From: Winogradskyella sp.
GTDB taxonomy: Bacteria > Bacteroidota > Bacteroidia > Flavobacteriales > Flavobacteriaceae
DNA length: 6,840 nt
NCBI GenBank assembly: GCA_030149115.1
Contig: JASBSE010000499.1
Coordinates: forward strand, 1-6,840
Reading direction: 5' to 3'
The position numbers and the translations under genes were made by a program. The notes beneath the pieces were generated by a model. The model searched no databases. It worked only from the letters and a program-made list of their open reading frames with translations, and was not told where the DNA came from. Of this stretch, positions 1-6,840 are shown one piece after another; the first letter of the stretch is position 1, and every line of letters starts with the position of its first letter.

Positions 1-850
1 TAGGCAACGATTTATCAAAGGCATTAGGAGCTATGAAATAGTTGTTTGTAAGTGGATTATAAAAAACATAATCATTACTGAAATTAAACGTAAGAGGTAA
101 GTTAACTAACTTGCTATTTAATACAAGATGAGGTAAATAAATATTAGATTTCAAGTTGATATTTCCTGAAGTGTTTTTAACGGTCACTTTGGCGTCAAAA
201 TTTTCAAATTCCTTATGATAAATAATAACTTGGTTAAACGGATTGCGAATTGGGTTACCGTTGGCATCGGTATAAAAACGTTTAGTCCAATTACCCTGTA
301 TATCAAACTCATAGGTATAGATAATTTCTTCTTGTCTTTTCTTATCTATTCTTCGTACAATTAAACCATTTTTATAATGGTCTTCGCCTTTTAATACCAA
401 CTCACCTGCCTTTGAATGTTCATAATTAAAAACAATGAGTATATCTCCTTGTTTTTCATAAGCGTAGGTTCTAATCATTTCACCTTGTATTCTTTTTACC
501 AATCTATTGTTGCTATCGTATTCATACAAAATACCACCGCTGTAAACGAGATTTCCTTTACTGTCGTATTTATATTCTGTAGTACCTAAAGTTGGAGACG
601 TATATGAAACTATTCGGTCTAAATGGTCTTTAGTAACATATTCGTTTGGATTAAAAAATATTTGATTTCCAAGCTTATCATAATATTGGCGAGTAGCTTG
701 AAAGACATCACCTTTTAGTTCGGTTTTATTAAGATTGCAACCTTGAGGCACAGGATTGACAGGCGCATTCACCCAATCTATATTTTGCGCATAACCAATG
801 AAATTTGCACATAGCGTAATGCAGTAGAGTAATTTTTTAATCAAGTTCAT
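1..850 (-). CDS. Exported YD-repeat-like (RHS-like) protein, 3' end outside window
   Basis: The frame is open from an ATG at 850-848 to the window edge, giving 283 complete codons without a stop, so the protein is C-terminally incomplete here. Residues 1-22 form a typical Sec signal peptide: Lys-5/Lys-6, a hydrophobic core, then a likely cleavage site near YAQ-N. No lipobox precedes Cys-10 or Cys-14, so it is probably not a lipoprotein. From about residue 93 the protein shows degenerate YD-type repeats: YKYDSKGNLVY (93-103), YEYDSNNRLVKRI (109-121), YAYEKQGDI (129-137) and YTYEFDIQGNWTKR (178-191). In RHS/YD proteins such repeats build beta-rich shells or fibres; here they are few and irregular, so a small secreted or surface beta-rich protein is as likely as a true RHS protein. 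A toxin role cannot be judged without the C-terminus. It is divergent from tex and has its own candidate -7 box 26 nt upstream of the start. The coding call is firm; the function is unknown. Confidence 0.86.
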   Translation of the reverse strand, partial: MNLIKKLLYCITLCANFIGYAQNIDWVNAPVNPVPQGCNLNKTELKGDVFQATRQYYDKLGNQIFFNPNEYVTKDHLDRIVSYTSPTLGTTEYKYDSKGNLVYSGGILYEYDSNNRLVKRIQGEMIRTYAYEKQGDILIVFNYEHSKAGELVLKGEDHYKNGLIVRRIDKKRQEEIIYTYEFDIQGNWTKRFYTDANGNPIRNPFNQVIIYHKEFENFDAKVTVKNTSGNINLKSNIYLPHLVLNSKLVNLPLTFNFSNDYVFYNPLTNNYFIAPNAFDKSLP

Positions 851-876
851 AATAAAATATGTGATGTTGAGGTACA

Positions 877-884
877 CAAAGCTA
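877..884 (-). promoter_or_regulatory. Candidate -7 promoter box of the YD-repeat-like gene
   Basis: Read on the minus strand this is TAGCTTTG, an exact match to the Bacteroidota -7 consensus TAnnTTTG. It lies 26 nt upstream of the ATG at 850. No TTG (-33 element) is found at the usual 17-23 bp spacing; the only nearby TTG is too close. The short consensus can occur by chance in AT-rich DNA, but position and orientation fit. Confidence 0.5.
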
Positions 885-905
885 CTTTTTAACAAAACAG
901 AATGC

Positions 906-925
906 TATACGATGAATGTCGTATA
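906..925. promoter_or_regulatory. Inverted repeat in divergent promoter region, possible operator
   Basis: TATACGA (906-912) and TCGTATA (919-925) are perfect inverted copies separated by TGAATG. The dyad sits between the two outward-facing -7 boxes and covers the place where the -33 element of each promoter would lie. That arrangement fits a binding site for a dimeric regulator acting on both genes. No known regulator consensus is recognised, and chance occurrence is not excluded. Confidence 0.4.
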
Positions 926-944
926 TTTTAGCTCCGTATCTTTC

Positions 945-952
945 TATATTTG
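945..952 (+). promoter_or_regulatory. Candidate -7 promoter box of tex
   Basis: TATATTTG matches the Bacteroidota -7 consensus TAnnTTTG exactly and ends 35 nt before the tex ATG at 988. A TTG -33 element at 17-23 bp spacing is missing; the right arm of the 906-925 dyad occupies that position. No other exact match on this strand was found between 851 and 987. Confidence 0.5.
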
Positions 953-987
953 CTCCTTATTAGGATTAAGAAACATCTATTATATCA

Positions 988-3105
988 ATGGTCAATTATA
1001 TTTTATCGCATACAAAACTATCTAAAACTTCTATTCAAAACACCATAAAGTTACTCAACGAAGATTGTACCATTCCTTTTATTTCAAGATATAGAAAAGA
1101 AGCGACTGGCAATTTAGATGAAGTTGAAATTGGCCTGATTGTAAAGTTTAAAGAAGAATTTGAAGCTTTAGAAAAACGAAAAACATCCATTCTAAAAGCA
1201 TTAGAAGAACAGGACGTCTTAACGGAAAAGTTAAAACAGAGTATTGAGAACGCTGAAGATTTAACCACACTTGAAGACTTATACTTACCCTACAAGAAAA
1301 AGCGAAAAACCAAGGCTGAAACCGCTCGTAAAAATGGATTAGAACCTTTGGCTAAAATCCTAATGAGCCAAAACGCTAACGATATAGAATCTATTGCTTA
1401 TAAGTATGTAAAAGGGGACATATCATCTACTGAGGAAGCTTTAGAAGGTGCCAGATATATTATTGCCGAATGGATTAACGAGCGTACAGATATTAGAAAC
1501 GCTTTAAGACAGCAACTAGAACGCTTTGCACAGATAAGCACTAAAGTTGTTAAGGCAAAAGAAACCGAAGAAAAAGCACAAAAATTTAGAGATTATTTTG
1601 ACTGGTCTGAAAGTTTGGGTCGCATTCCATCTCATCGTTTACTCGCTATATTACGTGCAGAAAGCGAAGGTTTTATCAGAGTAAAAATTGAAATTGATGA
1701 TGATAAAGCCTTAGAACGCATAGACCGAAAAATTATTCGAAGTAACAATGCTTGTGCAGACCAGTTAGAATTAGCGATTTCAGATGCCTATAAACGTTTG
1801 CTTTTCCCGTCTTTGAGTAAAGAAGCCTTAAATGCCGCTAAAGAAAAAGCAGACGATGCAGCCATAACAGTCTTTGCTAAAAATTTGAGACAGCTTTTAT
1901 TAGGCTCACCTATTGGCGAAAAACGTGTTTTAGCAATAGATCCAGGATTTAGAACCGGCTGCAAAGTGGTTTGTCTTGATGAAAATGGAAATCTAAAACA
2001 CAATGAAACCATCTATCCACACGCACCAAAAAATGACTGGACTGGTGCTTTAAAAAAACTGGCTTCACTTACCGAAGCGCATAAAATTGAAGCCATTGCT
2101 ATTGGTAATGGTACAGCATCGAGAGAAACGGAAGCTTTAGTTAGAAAAATTCAGTTTAAGAATGACGTTCAGGTTTTTGTTGTGAGCGAAGCAGGTGCAA
2201 GTATTTACTCGGCTTCAAAAATTGCACGAGATGAATTTCCTAATTATGATGTTACTGTAAGAGGTGCCGTTTCTATTGGTAGACGTTTACAAGATCCTTT
2301 AGCAGAATTGGTAAAGATCGATGCCAAATCTATTGGTGTTGGGCAATATCAGCACGATGTGGACCAAACCAAACTACAAAAACAACTTGGTGTTGTGGTA
2401 GAAAACTGTGTAAATGCTGTTGGTGTTAATATTAATACAGCAAGTGTTTCGCTATTAAGCTATGTATCTGGTATTGGACCTAAATTAGCAGAAAATATCA
2501 TCATGCACAGAACTGAAAATGGTGCGTTCTCATCAAGAAATTTAATAAAAAAAGTACCACGTTTGGGAGGAAAAGCCTTTGAGCAATCGGCTGCATTTCT
2601 AAGAATTAAAGAGGCTAAAAACCCTTTGGATGATTCTTCTGTACATCCTGAAAGTTATGCTATTGTTGAAAAAATGGCTAAAGACGAAGGCATTTCAATT
2701 AAAGAATTAATAGGAAACAAAAGCCGACTTCAAAATATTGATTTAAAAAAATACTATACTGAAACCGTTGGTTTACCAACACTAAAGGACATTGTAAAAG
2801 AGCTAGAAAAACCAGGCTTAGACATTAGAGAAGAAGCGAAAGTTTTCACTTTTAATCAAAATATAAAAACCATAAACGATCTTCATGAAGGGCAACTTTT
2901 ACCTGGTATTGTAAATAACATCACCAACTTTGGTTGTTTTGTAGATATTGGTATTAAGGAAAGTGGTTTAATTCATGTTTCGAATCTTAGCGACAGCTTT
3001 GTTAAAGATGTTAATGAGCATGTACACCTGCATCAACAAATTATAGTAAAAGTCTTGGATGTTGATGTTGACAGAAAACGCATTCAATTGAAATTGCATA
3101 AATAG
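988..3105 (+). CDS. tex: Tex-family RNA-binding transcription accessory protein
   Basis: This is a complete 705-residue Tex protein, a conserved cytoplasmic nucleic-acid-binding factor related to eukaryotic Spt6. The N-terminal Tex domain carries CTIPFISRYRKEATGNLDEV (27-46) and LYLPYKKKRKT (98-108). A YqgF/RNase H-like domain begins near VLAIDPGFRTG (314 onward, Asp-318 on the first strand) and contains GNGTASRETE (373-382) and SEAGASIYSAS (400-410). The family-typical VGQYQHDVDQ (451-460) follows, then tandem helix-hairpin-helix elements including VSGIGPKLAENI (from 493). The S1 RNA-binding domain fills about 634-705, with GIVNNITNFGCFVDIG and the closing DRKRIQLKL. The protein ends with the S1 fold and lacks the tail seen in many proteobacterial Tex proteins of about 775 residues, as expected for Bacteroidota. 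The ATG at 988 is the first after an in-frame stop at 967-969, and no Shine-Dalgarno is visible. Family assignment is very secure. The exact role is less clear; in other bacteria Tex has been linked to transcription and toxin gene expression. Confidence 0.97.
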   Translation: MVNYILSHTKLSKTSIQNTIKLLNEDCTIPFISRYRKEATGNLDEVEIGLIVKFKEEFEALEKRKTSILKALEEQDVLTEKLKQSIENAEDLTTLEDLYLPYKKKRKTKAETARKNGLEPLAKILMSQNANDIESIAYKYVKGDISSTEEALEGARYIIAEWINERTDIRNALRQQLERFAQISTKVVKAKETEEKAQKFRDYFDWSESLGRIPSHRLLAILRAESEGFIRVKIEIDDDKALERIDRKIIRSNNACADQLELAISDAYKRLLFPSLSKEALNAAKEKADDAAITVFAKNLRQLLLGSPIGEKRVLAIDPGFRTGCKVVCLDENGNLKHNETIYPHAPKNDWTGALKKLASLTEAHKIEAIAIGNGTASRETEALVRKIQFKNDVQVFVVSEAGASIYSASKIARDEFPNYDVTVRGAVSIGRRLQDPLAELVKIDAKSIGVGQYQHDVDQTKLQKQLGVVVENCVNAVGVNINTASVSLLSYVSGIGPKLAENIIMHRTENGAFSSRNLIKKVPRLGGKAFEQSAAFLRIKEAKNPLDDSSVHPESYAIVEKMAKDEGISIKELIGNKSRLQNIDLKKYYTETVGLPTLKDIVKELEKPGLDIREEAKVFTFNQNIKTINDLHEGQLLPGIVNNITNFGCFVDIGIKESGLIHVSNLSDSFVKDVNEHVHLHQQIIVKVLDVDVDRKRIQLKLHK

Positions 3106-3187
3106 TATTTCGGAAAAACAACTCAATGATTTTTATTGTCTGTAAATTCTTATATTGAAACTTTTATTAACCATCTTAAATTAACTA

Positions 3188-3856
3188 ATGGACGGAATAA
3201 GAATAATACTCATCGTCATTGCTGCTCTGATTATAATCGTCAATCTATTTATCAATTTTTCTAATATTTTCAGAATAGTTTCTTACTGTTTTAAATCAAA
3301 CACATTAGACCAATACTGGAGTTTATTTTTTAAAAACTGTGTAAGTGGCAGAGCACTAATCTCTTCGATATTTGCCATAATTATAGCTGTTATAATTTTT
3401 ATTATCATTACACCTTTTGTTCTTTTTAGACGTGCTACTATTGGCAAAAAGACTGCTGCTTTAATTGAAGAAGGCATCTTATTTGAGTATCAAGATTTAA
3501 ACTTAAGCGACAAAAACGTTCATTTTAATTCTAACTTAGAATCACTTACAGGCATTTCTTTAACTAATGATTTAGCAGCAACAGGAAATGTAAAAATAGA
3601 CGCTACTTTGGTTGTTAGCGAAATACAAACCAAAGTACAAGCTGAGGACAAGACATTTTCTTTTAAAGCTATGCATAATATTACCTTGAATGATGGTAAA
3701 GATGCTATTGTACCTGTTTTTATAACAATTGACCAAAAAAGTCATCCTGTTTACTTTGTTTATAACGAAACTCACAAAAATCAATTCAATAAGATAAATA
3801 GCAAACTTTACAGCAGAGGATTTAAGTCTATCTATTTTTCAATTTTACCGATGTAA
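3188..3856 (+). CDS. Membrane protein of unknown function, two predicted transmembrane segments
   Basis: I do not recognise this 222-residue protein. Two strongly hydrophobic stretches, about residues 6-28 and 56-80, are predicted membrane segments; the second ends in Arg-81/Arg-82. A roughly 27-residue linker with aromatic residues (LDQYWSLFF, 40-48) joins them. The rest, about 83-222, is soluble, alternates polar and hydrophobic residues in a way that suggests beta strands, and has no motif I can name. Arg-Arg after the second segment favours a cytoplasmic C-terminal domain, but the linker is also basic (Lys-36, Lys-49, Arg-55), so topology is uncertain. The ATG follows an in-frame stop at 3182-3184 immediately upstream, leaving no longer start. 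The gene lies 82 bp after tex on the same strand without an evident terminator or an exact TAnnTTTG box between them, so read-through from tex is possible. Composition resembles its neighbours. Confidence 0.82.
   Translation: MDGIRIILIVIAALIIIVNLFINFSNIFRIVSYCFKSNTLDQYWSLFFKNCVSGRALISSIFAIIIAVIIFIIITPFVLFRRATIGKKTAALIEEGILFEYQDLNLSDKNVHFNSNLESLTGISLTNDLAATGNVKIDATLVVSEIQTKVQAEDKTFSFKAMHNITLNDGKDAIVPVFITIDQKSHPVYFVYNETHKNQFNKINSKLYSRGFKSIYFSILPM
3604..3637. repeat. 10-bp perfect inverted repeat inside the membrane-protein gene
   Basis: TACTTTGGTT (3604-3613) and AACCAAAGTA (3628-3637) are perfect inverted copies around a 14-nt loop. The repeat lies wholly inside the coding sequence, around codons 139-150, and could form a hairpin in the mRNA. 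No T-tract follows, so it is not a classical terminator. It may be a chance product of AT-rich coding sequence. Confidence 0.45.
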
Positions 3857-3885
3857 GCGCGAGTTGTTTTAGAAATAAAAGCGCT
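3856..3885 (+). terminator. Weak hairpin after the membrane-protein gene, possible terminator
   Basis: AGCGC (3856-3860) pairs with GCGCT (3881-3885), and TTTT (3867-3870) can pair with AAAA (3877-3880), leaving a 6-nt bulge on the left side only. The stem starts at the last base of the stop codon. There is no downstream run of T, so this is at best a weak intrinsic terminator. It does coincide with the end of the tex-side transcription unit. Confidence 0.25.
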
Positions 3886-4049
3886 CAAATAATATAATTT
3901 CACCAAGGCAAAAAAAAATTTAAAGTTTTAGCAATTCTGATTTTTTAAGCTGCAGCAGTCCCGAATCGCCCAATTTCACTAACACCTCACTCATTAATAA
4001 AAAATCTAATTTACTGATTAAAAGCACCTTAAAACACTCTCATATCATA
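3886..4049. other. Non-coding intergenic stretch, nothing recognised
   Basis: Together with the flanking bases, 253 bp separate the stop at 3856 from the ATG at 4110. This part holds a nine-base A run (3910-3918) and is otherwise plain AT-rich sequence. I see no convincing open frame, tRNA or riboswitch. It probably contains the upstream control region of the tandem MG2/plug genes. Confidence 0.5.
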
Positions 4050-4070
4050 TAAGTTTTCATTTTTGGTTTG
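4050..4070 (+). promoter_or_regulatory. Possible promoter region of the tandem MG2/plug genes
   Basis: Two overlapping candidates each differ by one base from TAnnTTTG: TAAGTTTT (4050-4057) and TTGGTTTG (4063-4070). They lie 52 and 39 nt upstream of the ATG at 4110. Neither has a TTG at the usual -33 distance. A promoter is expected in this gap because a new unit starts here, but the exact box is uncertain. Confidence 0.22.
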
Positions 4071-4109
4071 ATTATTGATACTCTTTTAAATCAATTCAAT
4101 TCAATCTCT

Positions 4110-6467
4110 ATGAAAAACTTTTACTCTTCTTTTAAGAATCTAGTAGTTTTGTTAGCATTATTCTGCTGCTGCTACACGAATGCTCAAAACGCATCGGAAA
4201 TTTCTAACACTTACAAAAACTACACAAAAGCTGCCAGAGAGATCGTATATCTACATTTGAATAAATCAACTTATATCAAAGGGGAAGATATTGGCTTTAC
4301 TGCTTATGTACTAGATAAAAAAACCAGGAAACCTTCTTTAATAACAACAAATCTTTATGTTAGTATTGAAGACAAGGAAAGGAACATTTTAAAGCAAAAA
4401 TTAATTAGAGTTAAAGAAGGTGTTGCTTCAGATGTGTTTACTCTAGATTCCCTTTTTACCTCAGGACATTACAACATAAAGGCTTTTACCAACTGGATGA
4501 GGAATTTTAATGAAAAAAACTATTTCATTGAAACCATCAAAGTAATGGATCCAGATGTTGAAGCATATTACAGCATAGAAACGGTATCTAATGAAATAGA
4601 TGCTCAATTTTTACCCGAAAGTGGTCATTTGCTAAATAATGCTGTTAATACAATTGGTGTGGCTATAAAAGACTGTAATGGCTATGGTGTTTCGTTTTCT
4701 AAAGGTGAAGTGATTGACCAAAACAACAACGTTATTTCGACGTTTGAAACCAATCAATTTGGAATAGGAAAGTTTCAATTAATTCCACAAATAGGAAATA
4801 CTTACAGCGTAAAAACAAAATATGCCAACAAAGATTTTACTCTCCCTCTAGGTCAAAAAATTGAAAGAAACGGCATCTTACTATCGGTTAAAAAATTAAA
4901 ATCAAAACTTTTTATATCTGCTATTACTAACAACAGCACTCTCAATTCCGTTAAAAACAAAAAGTACTCACTGTTACTACACAACGGAGATAATTATAAA
5001 ATTATAGATTTTGTTTTTACAGAGAATACTACGGTCAACAAGGCAATAGACTATAAGAATATTAATCCTGGTATTAATATTTTTACCCTTTTTGATGAAA
5101 ACACAAGACCTATAGCTGAGCGTTTATTCTTTAACTACGAAGGTTTAGATATTAAAAAACCTCATATAGTTAGCGCTATAAGACAGAAAGACTCTACATT
5201 AATAAATATAAACCTTAGCAATATCGATACTGGTACAGATGGTAATGTTAGTATTTCTATTTTACCTAGTAGTACAAAATCTTATAAGAGGCATAATAAT
5301 CTGGTTTCTTATACATTTTTAGAGCCTTATGTAAGAGGATTGATAGAGCAACCTAAGTATTATTTTACAGAAATTACAGAAAAGAAAAAGTATGAGCTAG
5401 ATAATTTATTGATAACACAAGGTTGGAGCAGTTACAGCTGGACAGAAATTTTTAATAACCCAAATAAAATAAAATATCCTTTTGAACAAGGCATTACGGT
5501 AAAGGCTAATATTCAAAATAGAGATAAAGATATTAGAAATGAAAAAAGTTACGTGATACATCCTTTAAGCGAAGATCCTCTAAAGATTGTACCTGTTGCC
5601 AATAATGAAGAAAGCTTCGTATTAGAGAATACTTTTCCTGATGAAAACTCATTTTTTGTTTCTAAAATAGACAACGAAGATAAGCTTACACCTGTTTCTT
5701 TATACATGCAATATTTTCCTAGTACAATACCACAATTTAACACCAATAACATACAACTATTACCAAAACCTGAATATAAAACAGCTGAAAGTCTAGACGA
5801 CCAAACAGACTACAATCTTCTAGAAAGCAATGAAGTTCATAAACTCAGTGAAGTATTATTAACGCACACCAATAAAAAAGACAGCTTAAAGGTTTCTCGC
5901 TTTGGTGGGAGAGTTTTTGACATGAGCATTTATGAAAACACATCTTACGACATGACGTTAGAAGAATTTTTAGTTAATAAGGGGCTTTCTGTTAATAAAG
6001 ATAATCATTCTTTTGCAGTGTCTGCAAAAACATTTCGTATATCACAACCTTTAAAAATCATTTTAGACGGAGAAGAGACGTCTGTTCCTGAGATATTAAT
6101 TTCTTACAGAGTTTCTAATATTGTTTTTATAGAAATAGATAAAGGCAACCCTGGGATGCCAGGACATCTTGTAATTTACTCCAAAAAAGACAATCCACCT
6201 GGCTTTAACAAAAAGACTGTAAGCGAATTTAATTTTCCTCTCACATTTAGTAAAGAAAAAAAGTACTACACACCAAAATTTTACAACTACTCTGATGAGT
6301 TTTTTGAAAGTTTTGGAGTTGTGGCATGGAAAGCAAAACACAACATTGGCAATGGAAATATCAGAATTGCAATAGCCAATTACAACAAACCTGTAACTCT
6401 TTTCATAGAGGGCTTAACCAGCAATGGCACTTTCATTTCTGAAGAGAAAACCATATCTTTAGAATAA
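4110..6467 (+). CDS. Exported MG2-like protein with C-terminal TonB-plug-like domain, no barrel
   Basis: This is a complete 785-residue envelope protein of a Bacteroidota family usually annotated as hypothetical, MG2-domain or plug-domain protein. The start is the ATG at 4110, which opens directly into a signal peptide (residues 1-26, cleavage near NAQ-N). The frame extends upstream to a TTG at 4068, but that would add 14 polar residues before the signal peptide. Three cysteines (19-21) lie in the hydrophobic core without a lipobox. An MG2-like beta-sandwich covers about 43-140, with YLHLNKSTYIKGEDI (47-61) and NWMRNF (128-133). Further beta-rich segments lead to LLITQGWSSYSW (from 433), a recurrent family motif. 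The last part resembles a TonB-dependent receptor plug: LSEVLLT (579-585), a 'TLEEFLVNKGLSV' stretch after 604, ILDGEE (651-656) and GMPGHLVIYSKK (682-693). No outer-membrane barrel follows; about 90 residues close the protein. It is probably periplasmic or outer-membrane associated. Substrate and partners are unknown. Confidence 0.92.
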   Translation: MKNFYSSFKNLVVLLALFCCCYTNAQNASEISNTYKNYTKAAREIVYLHLNKSTYIKGEDIGFTAYVLDKKTRKPSLITTNLYVSIEDKERNILKQKLIRVKEGVASDVFTLDSLFTSGHYNIKAFTNWMRNFNEKNYFIETIKVMDPDVEAYYSIETVSNEIDAQFLPESGHLLNNAVNTIGVAIKDCNGYGVSFSKGEVIDQNNNVISTFETNQFGIGKFQLIPQIGNTYSVKTKYANKDFTLPLGQKIERNGILLSVKKLKSKLFISAITNNSTLNSVKNKKYSLLLHNGDNYKIIDFVFTENTTVNKAIDYKNINPGINIFTLFDENTRPIAERLFFNYEGLDIKKPHIVSAIRQKDSTLININLSNIDTGTDGNVSISILPSSTKSYKRHNNLVSYTFLEPYVRGLIEQPKYYFTEITEKKKYELDNLLITQGWSSYSWTEIFNNPNKIKYPFEQGITVKANIQNRDKDIRNEKSYVIHPLSEDPLKIVPVANNEESFVLENTFPDENSFFVSKIDNEDKLTPVSLYMQYFPSTIPQFNTNNIQLLPKPEYKTAESLDDQTDYNLLESNEVHKLSEVLLTHTNKKDSLKVSRFGGRVFDMSIYENTSYDMTLEEFLVNKGLSVNKDNHSFAVSAKTFRISQPLKIILDGEETSVPEILISYRVSNIVFIEIDKGNPGMPGHLVIYSKKDNPPGFNKKTVSEFNFPLTFSKEKKYYTPKFYNYSDEFFESFGVVAWKAKHNIGNGNIRIAIANYNKPVTLFIEGLTSNGTFISEEKTISLE

Positions 6468-6478
6468 AAATAATTTCT

Positions 6479-6840
6479 ATGAAATCAACAGTAAGACTCG
6501 ATTTTAATTCATTTTTTTCGGTAATATTCTTATGTATATTAAACTTCTCTTTCAGCCAAGAAGAAGAAAAGCTTGTTAAGTCATACACCGACTATCATAA
6601 AACTGCCAGAGAGATTGTTTACTTGCACCTCAATAAATCAACATATTTAAAAGGAGAAGATATTGGTTTTACAGCTTACGTCTTAGATAAAAGAAACAAG
6701 AAACCTTCAATCTACACAACCAATCTTTATGTAATTATTGAAGATTCCAACAACAATATTGTAAAACAAAAATTAGTAAATGTAAAAGAAGGTGTTGCTT
6801 CAAATATTTTTGAAGTTGATTCTTCTTTTAGTTCTGGTGT
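6479..6840 (+). CDS. Second MG2-like exported protein, tandem paralogue, 3' end outside window
   Basis: The ATG at 6479 lies 11 bp after the upstream stop and opens a frame of 120 complete codons to the window edge. Residues 1-26 are a signal peptide (hydrophobic core FFSVIFLCILNFSF, cleavage near FSFS-Q or SQ-E); no lipobox is present. The following region copies the MG2-like start of the preceding gene: AREIVYLHLNKSTYLKGEDI and then VKEGVAS are shared, and I count 61 identities over 82 ungapped positions (about 74 percent). The signal peptides differ much more than the mature parts, as expected for an older duplication with the folded domain under selection. The short gap and shared strand imply co-transcription with the upstream gene. 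Whether this copy also has a plug-like C-terminus cannot be seen. An A-rich leader replaces a Shine-Dalgarno sequence. Confidence 0.9.
   Translation, partial: MKSTVRLDFNSFFSVIFLCILNFSFSQEEEKLVKSYTDYHKTAREIVYLHLNKSTYLKGEDIGFTAYVLDKRNKKPSIYTTNLYVIIEDSNNNIVKQKLVNVKEGVASNIFEVDSSFSSG

Noticed and set aside
1788..2012. Short open frame antisense to tex (similar ones at 1035-1268, 3283-3477, 3572-3784, 5549-5752 and 6096-6341).
   Set aside because: Each lies fully opposite a well-supported gene, has no recognisable domain or promoter, and is of a length expected by chance in the frame opposite real codons.
1921..2360. YqgF domain of Tex considered as a Holliday-junction resolvase or active nuclease.
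   Set aside because: The surrounding domain order (Tex N-domain, HhH, S1) identifies Tex, for which nuclease activity is not the accepted role; sequence alone does not show an active site.
3907..3960. A-run and T-run stretch considered as a minus-strand terminator or a small RNA.
   Set aside because: No stable GC-containing stem adjoins either run, and no minus-strand gene ends here.
4091..4105. Three tandem TCAAT units just upstream of the ATG at 4110, considered as a phase-variable repeat.
   Set aside because: Three 5-bp units is too few for slipped-strand variation to be likely, and they lie in simple AT-rich leader sequence.
4161..4175. Cys-19 to Cys-21 of the MG2/plug protein considered as a lipoprotein attachment site.
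   Set aside because: The residues before the first Cys are A-L-F, which do not fit a lipobox (small residue at -1), and a normal signal-peptidase I site follows at NAQ.
1..6840. Search by eye for CRISPR arrays, insertion sequences, tRNAs and phage or defence genes.
   Set aside because: No regular spaced repeats, transposase motifs, terminal inverted repeats, tRNA cloverleaf or known defence domains were seen.

Overview
This AT-rich window most likely comes from a member of the Flavobacteriaceae (phylum Bacteroidota). The grounds are the TAnnTTTG-type -7 promoter boxes, the lack of clear Shine-Dalgarno sequences, signal peptides ending in '-AQN' or '-SQE', a Tex protein ending directly after its S1 domain, and two tandem proteins of a Bacteroidota family marked by 'YLHLNK', 'NWMRNF' and 'TQGW' motifs. 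I cannot name a genus.

Layout. Positions 1-850 (minus strand) hold the 5' part of a gene for an exported protein with YD-repeat-like (RHS-like) segments; its 3' end lies outside the window. A 137-bp divergent intergenic region (851-987) follows. It has a TAnnTTTG box facing each way and, between them, a 7-bp-arm dyad (906-925) that could be a shared operator. Positions 988-3105 (plus) encode a complete Tex-family RNA-binding/transcription accessory protein. After 82 bp comes a 222-residue protein of unknown function with two predicted membrane segments (3188-3856). A 253-bp non-coding stretch separates it from a 785-residue exported protein (4110-6467) that begins with an MG2-like (alpha-2-macroglobulin-type) beta-sandwich and ends with a TonB-receptor plug-like domain but has no beta-barrel. 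Only 11 bp further on a second, closely related gene starts (6479) and runs off the window edge.

How the genes relate. Tex is a conserved housekeeping gene and need not be functionally tied to its neighbours. The clearest functional unit is the tandem pair at the right end. The two are about three quarters identical over 82 aligned N-terminal residues and are almost certainly co-transcribed envelope proteins that arose by duplication. Their cellular role is not established from the sequence. I see no RNA gene, insertion sequence, CRISPR array or phage signature. Nothing here proves a new system; the paralogous barrel-less MG2/plug pair and the divergent-promoter dyad are the parts most worth following up.
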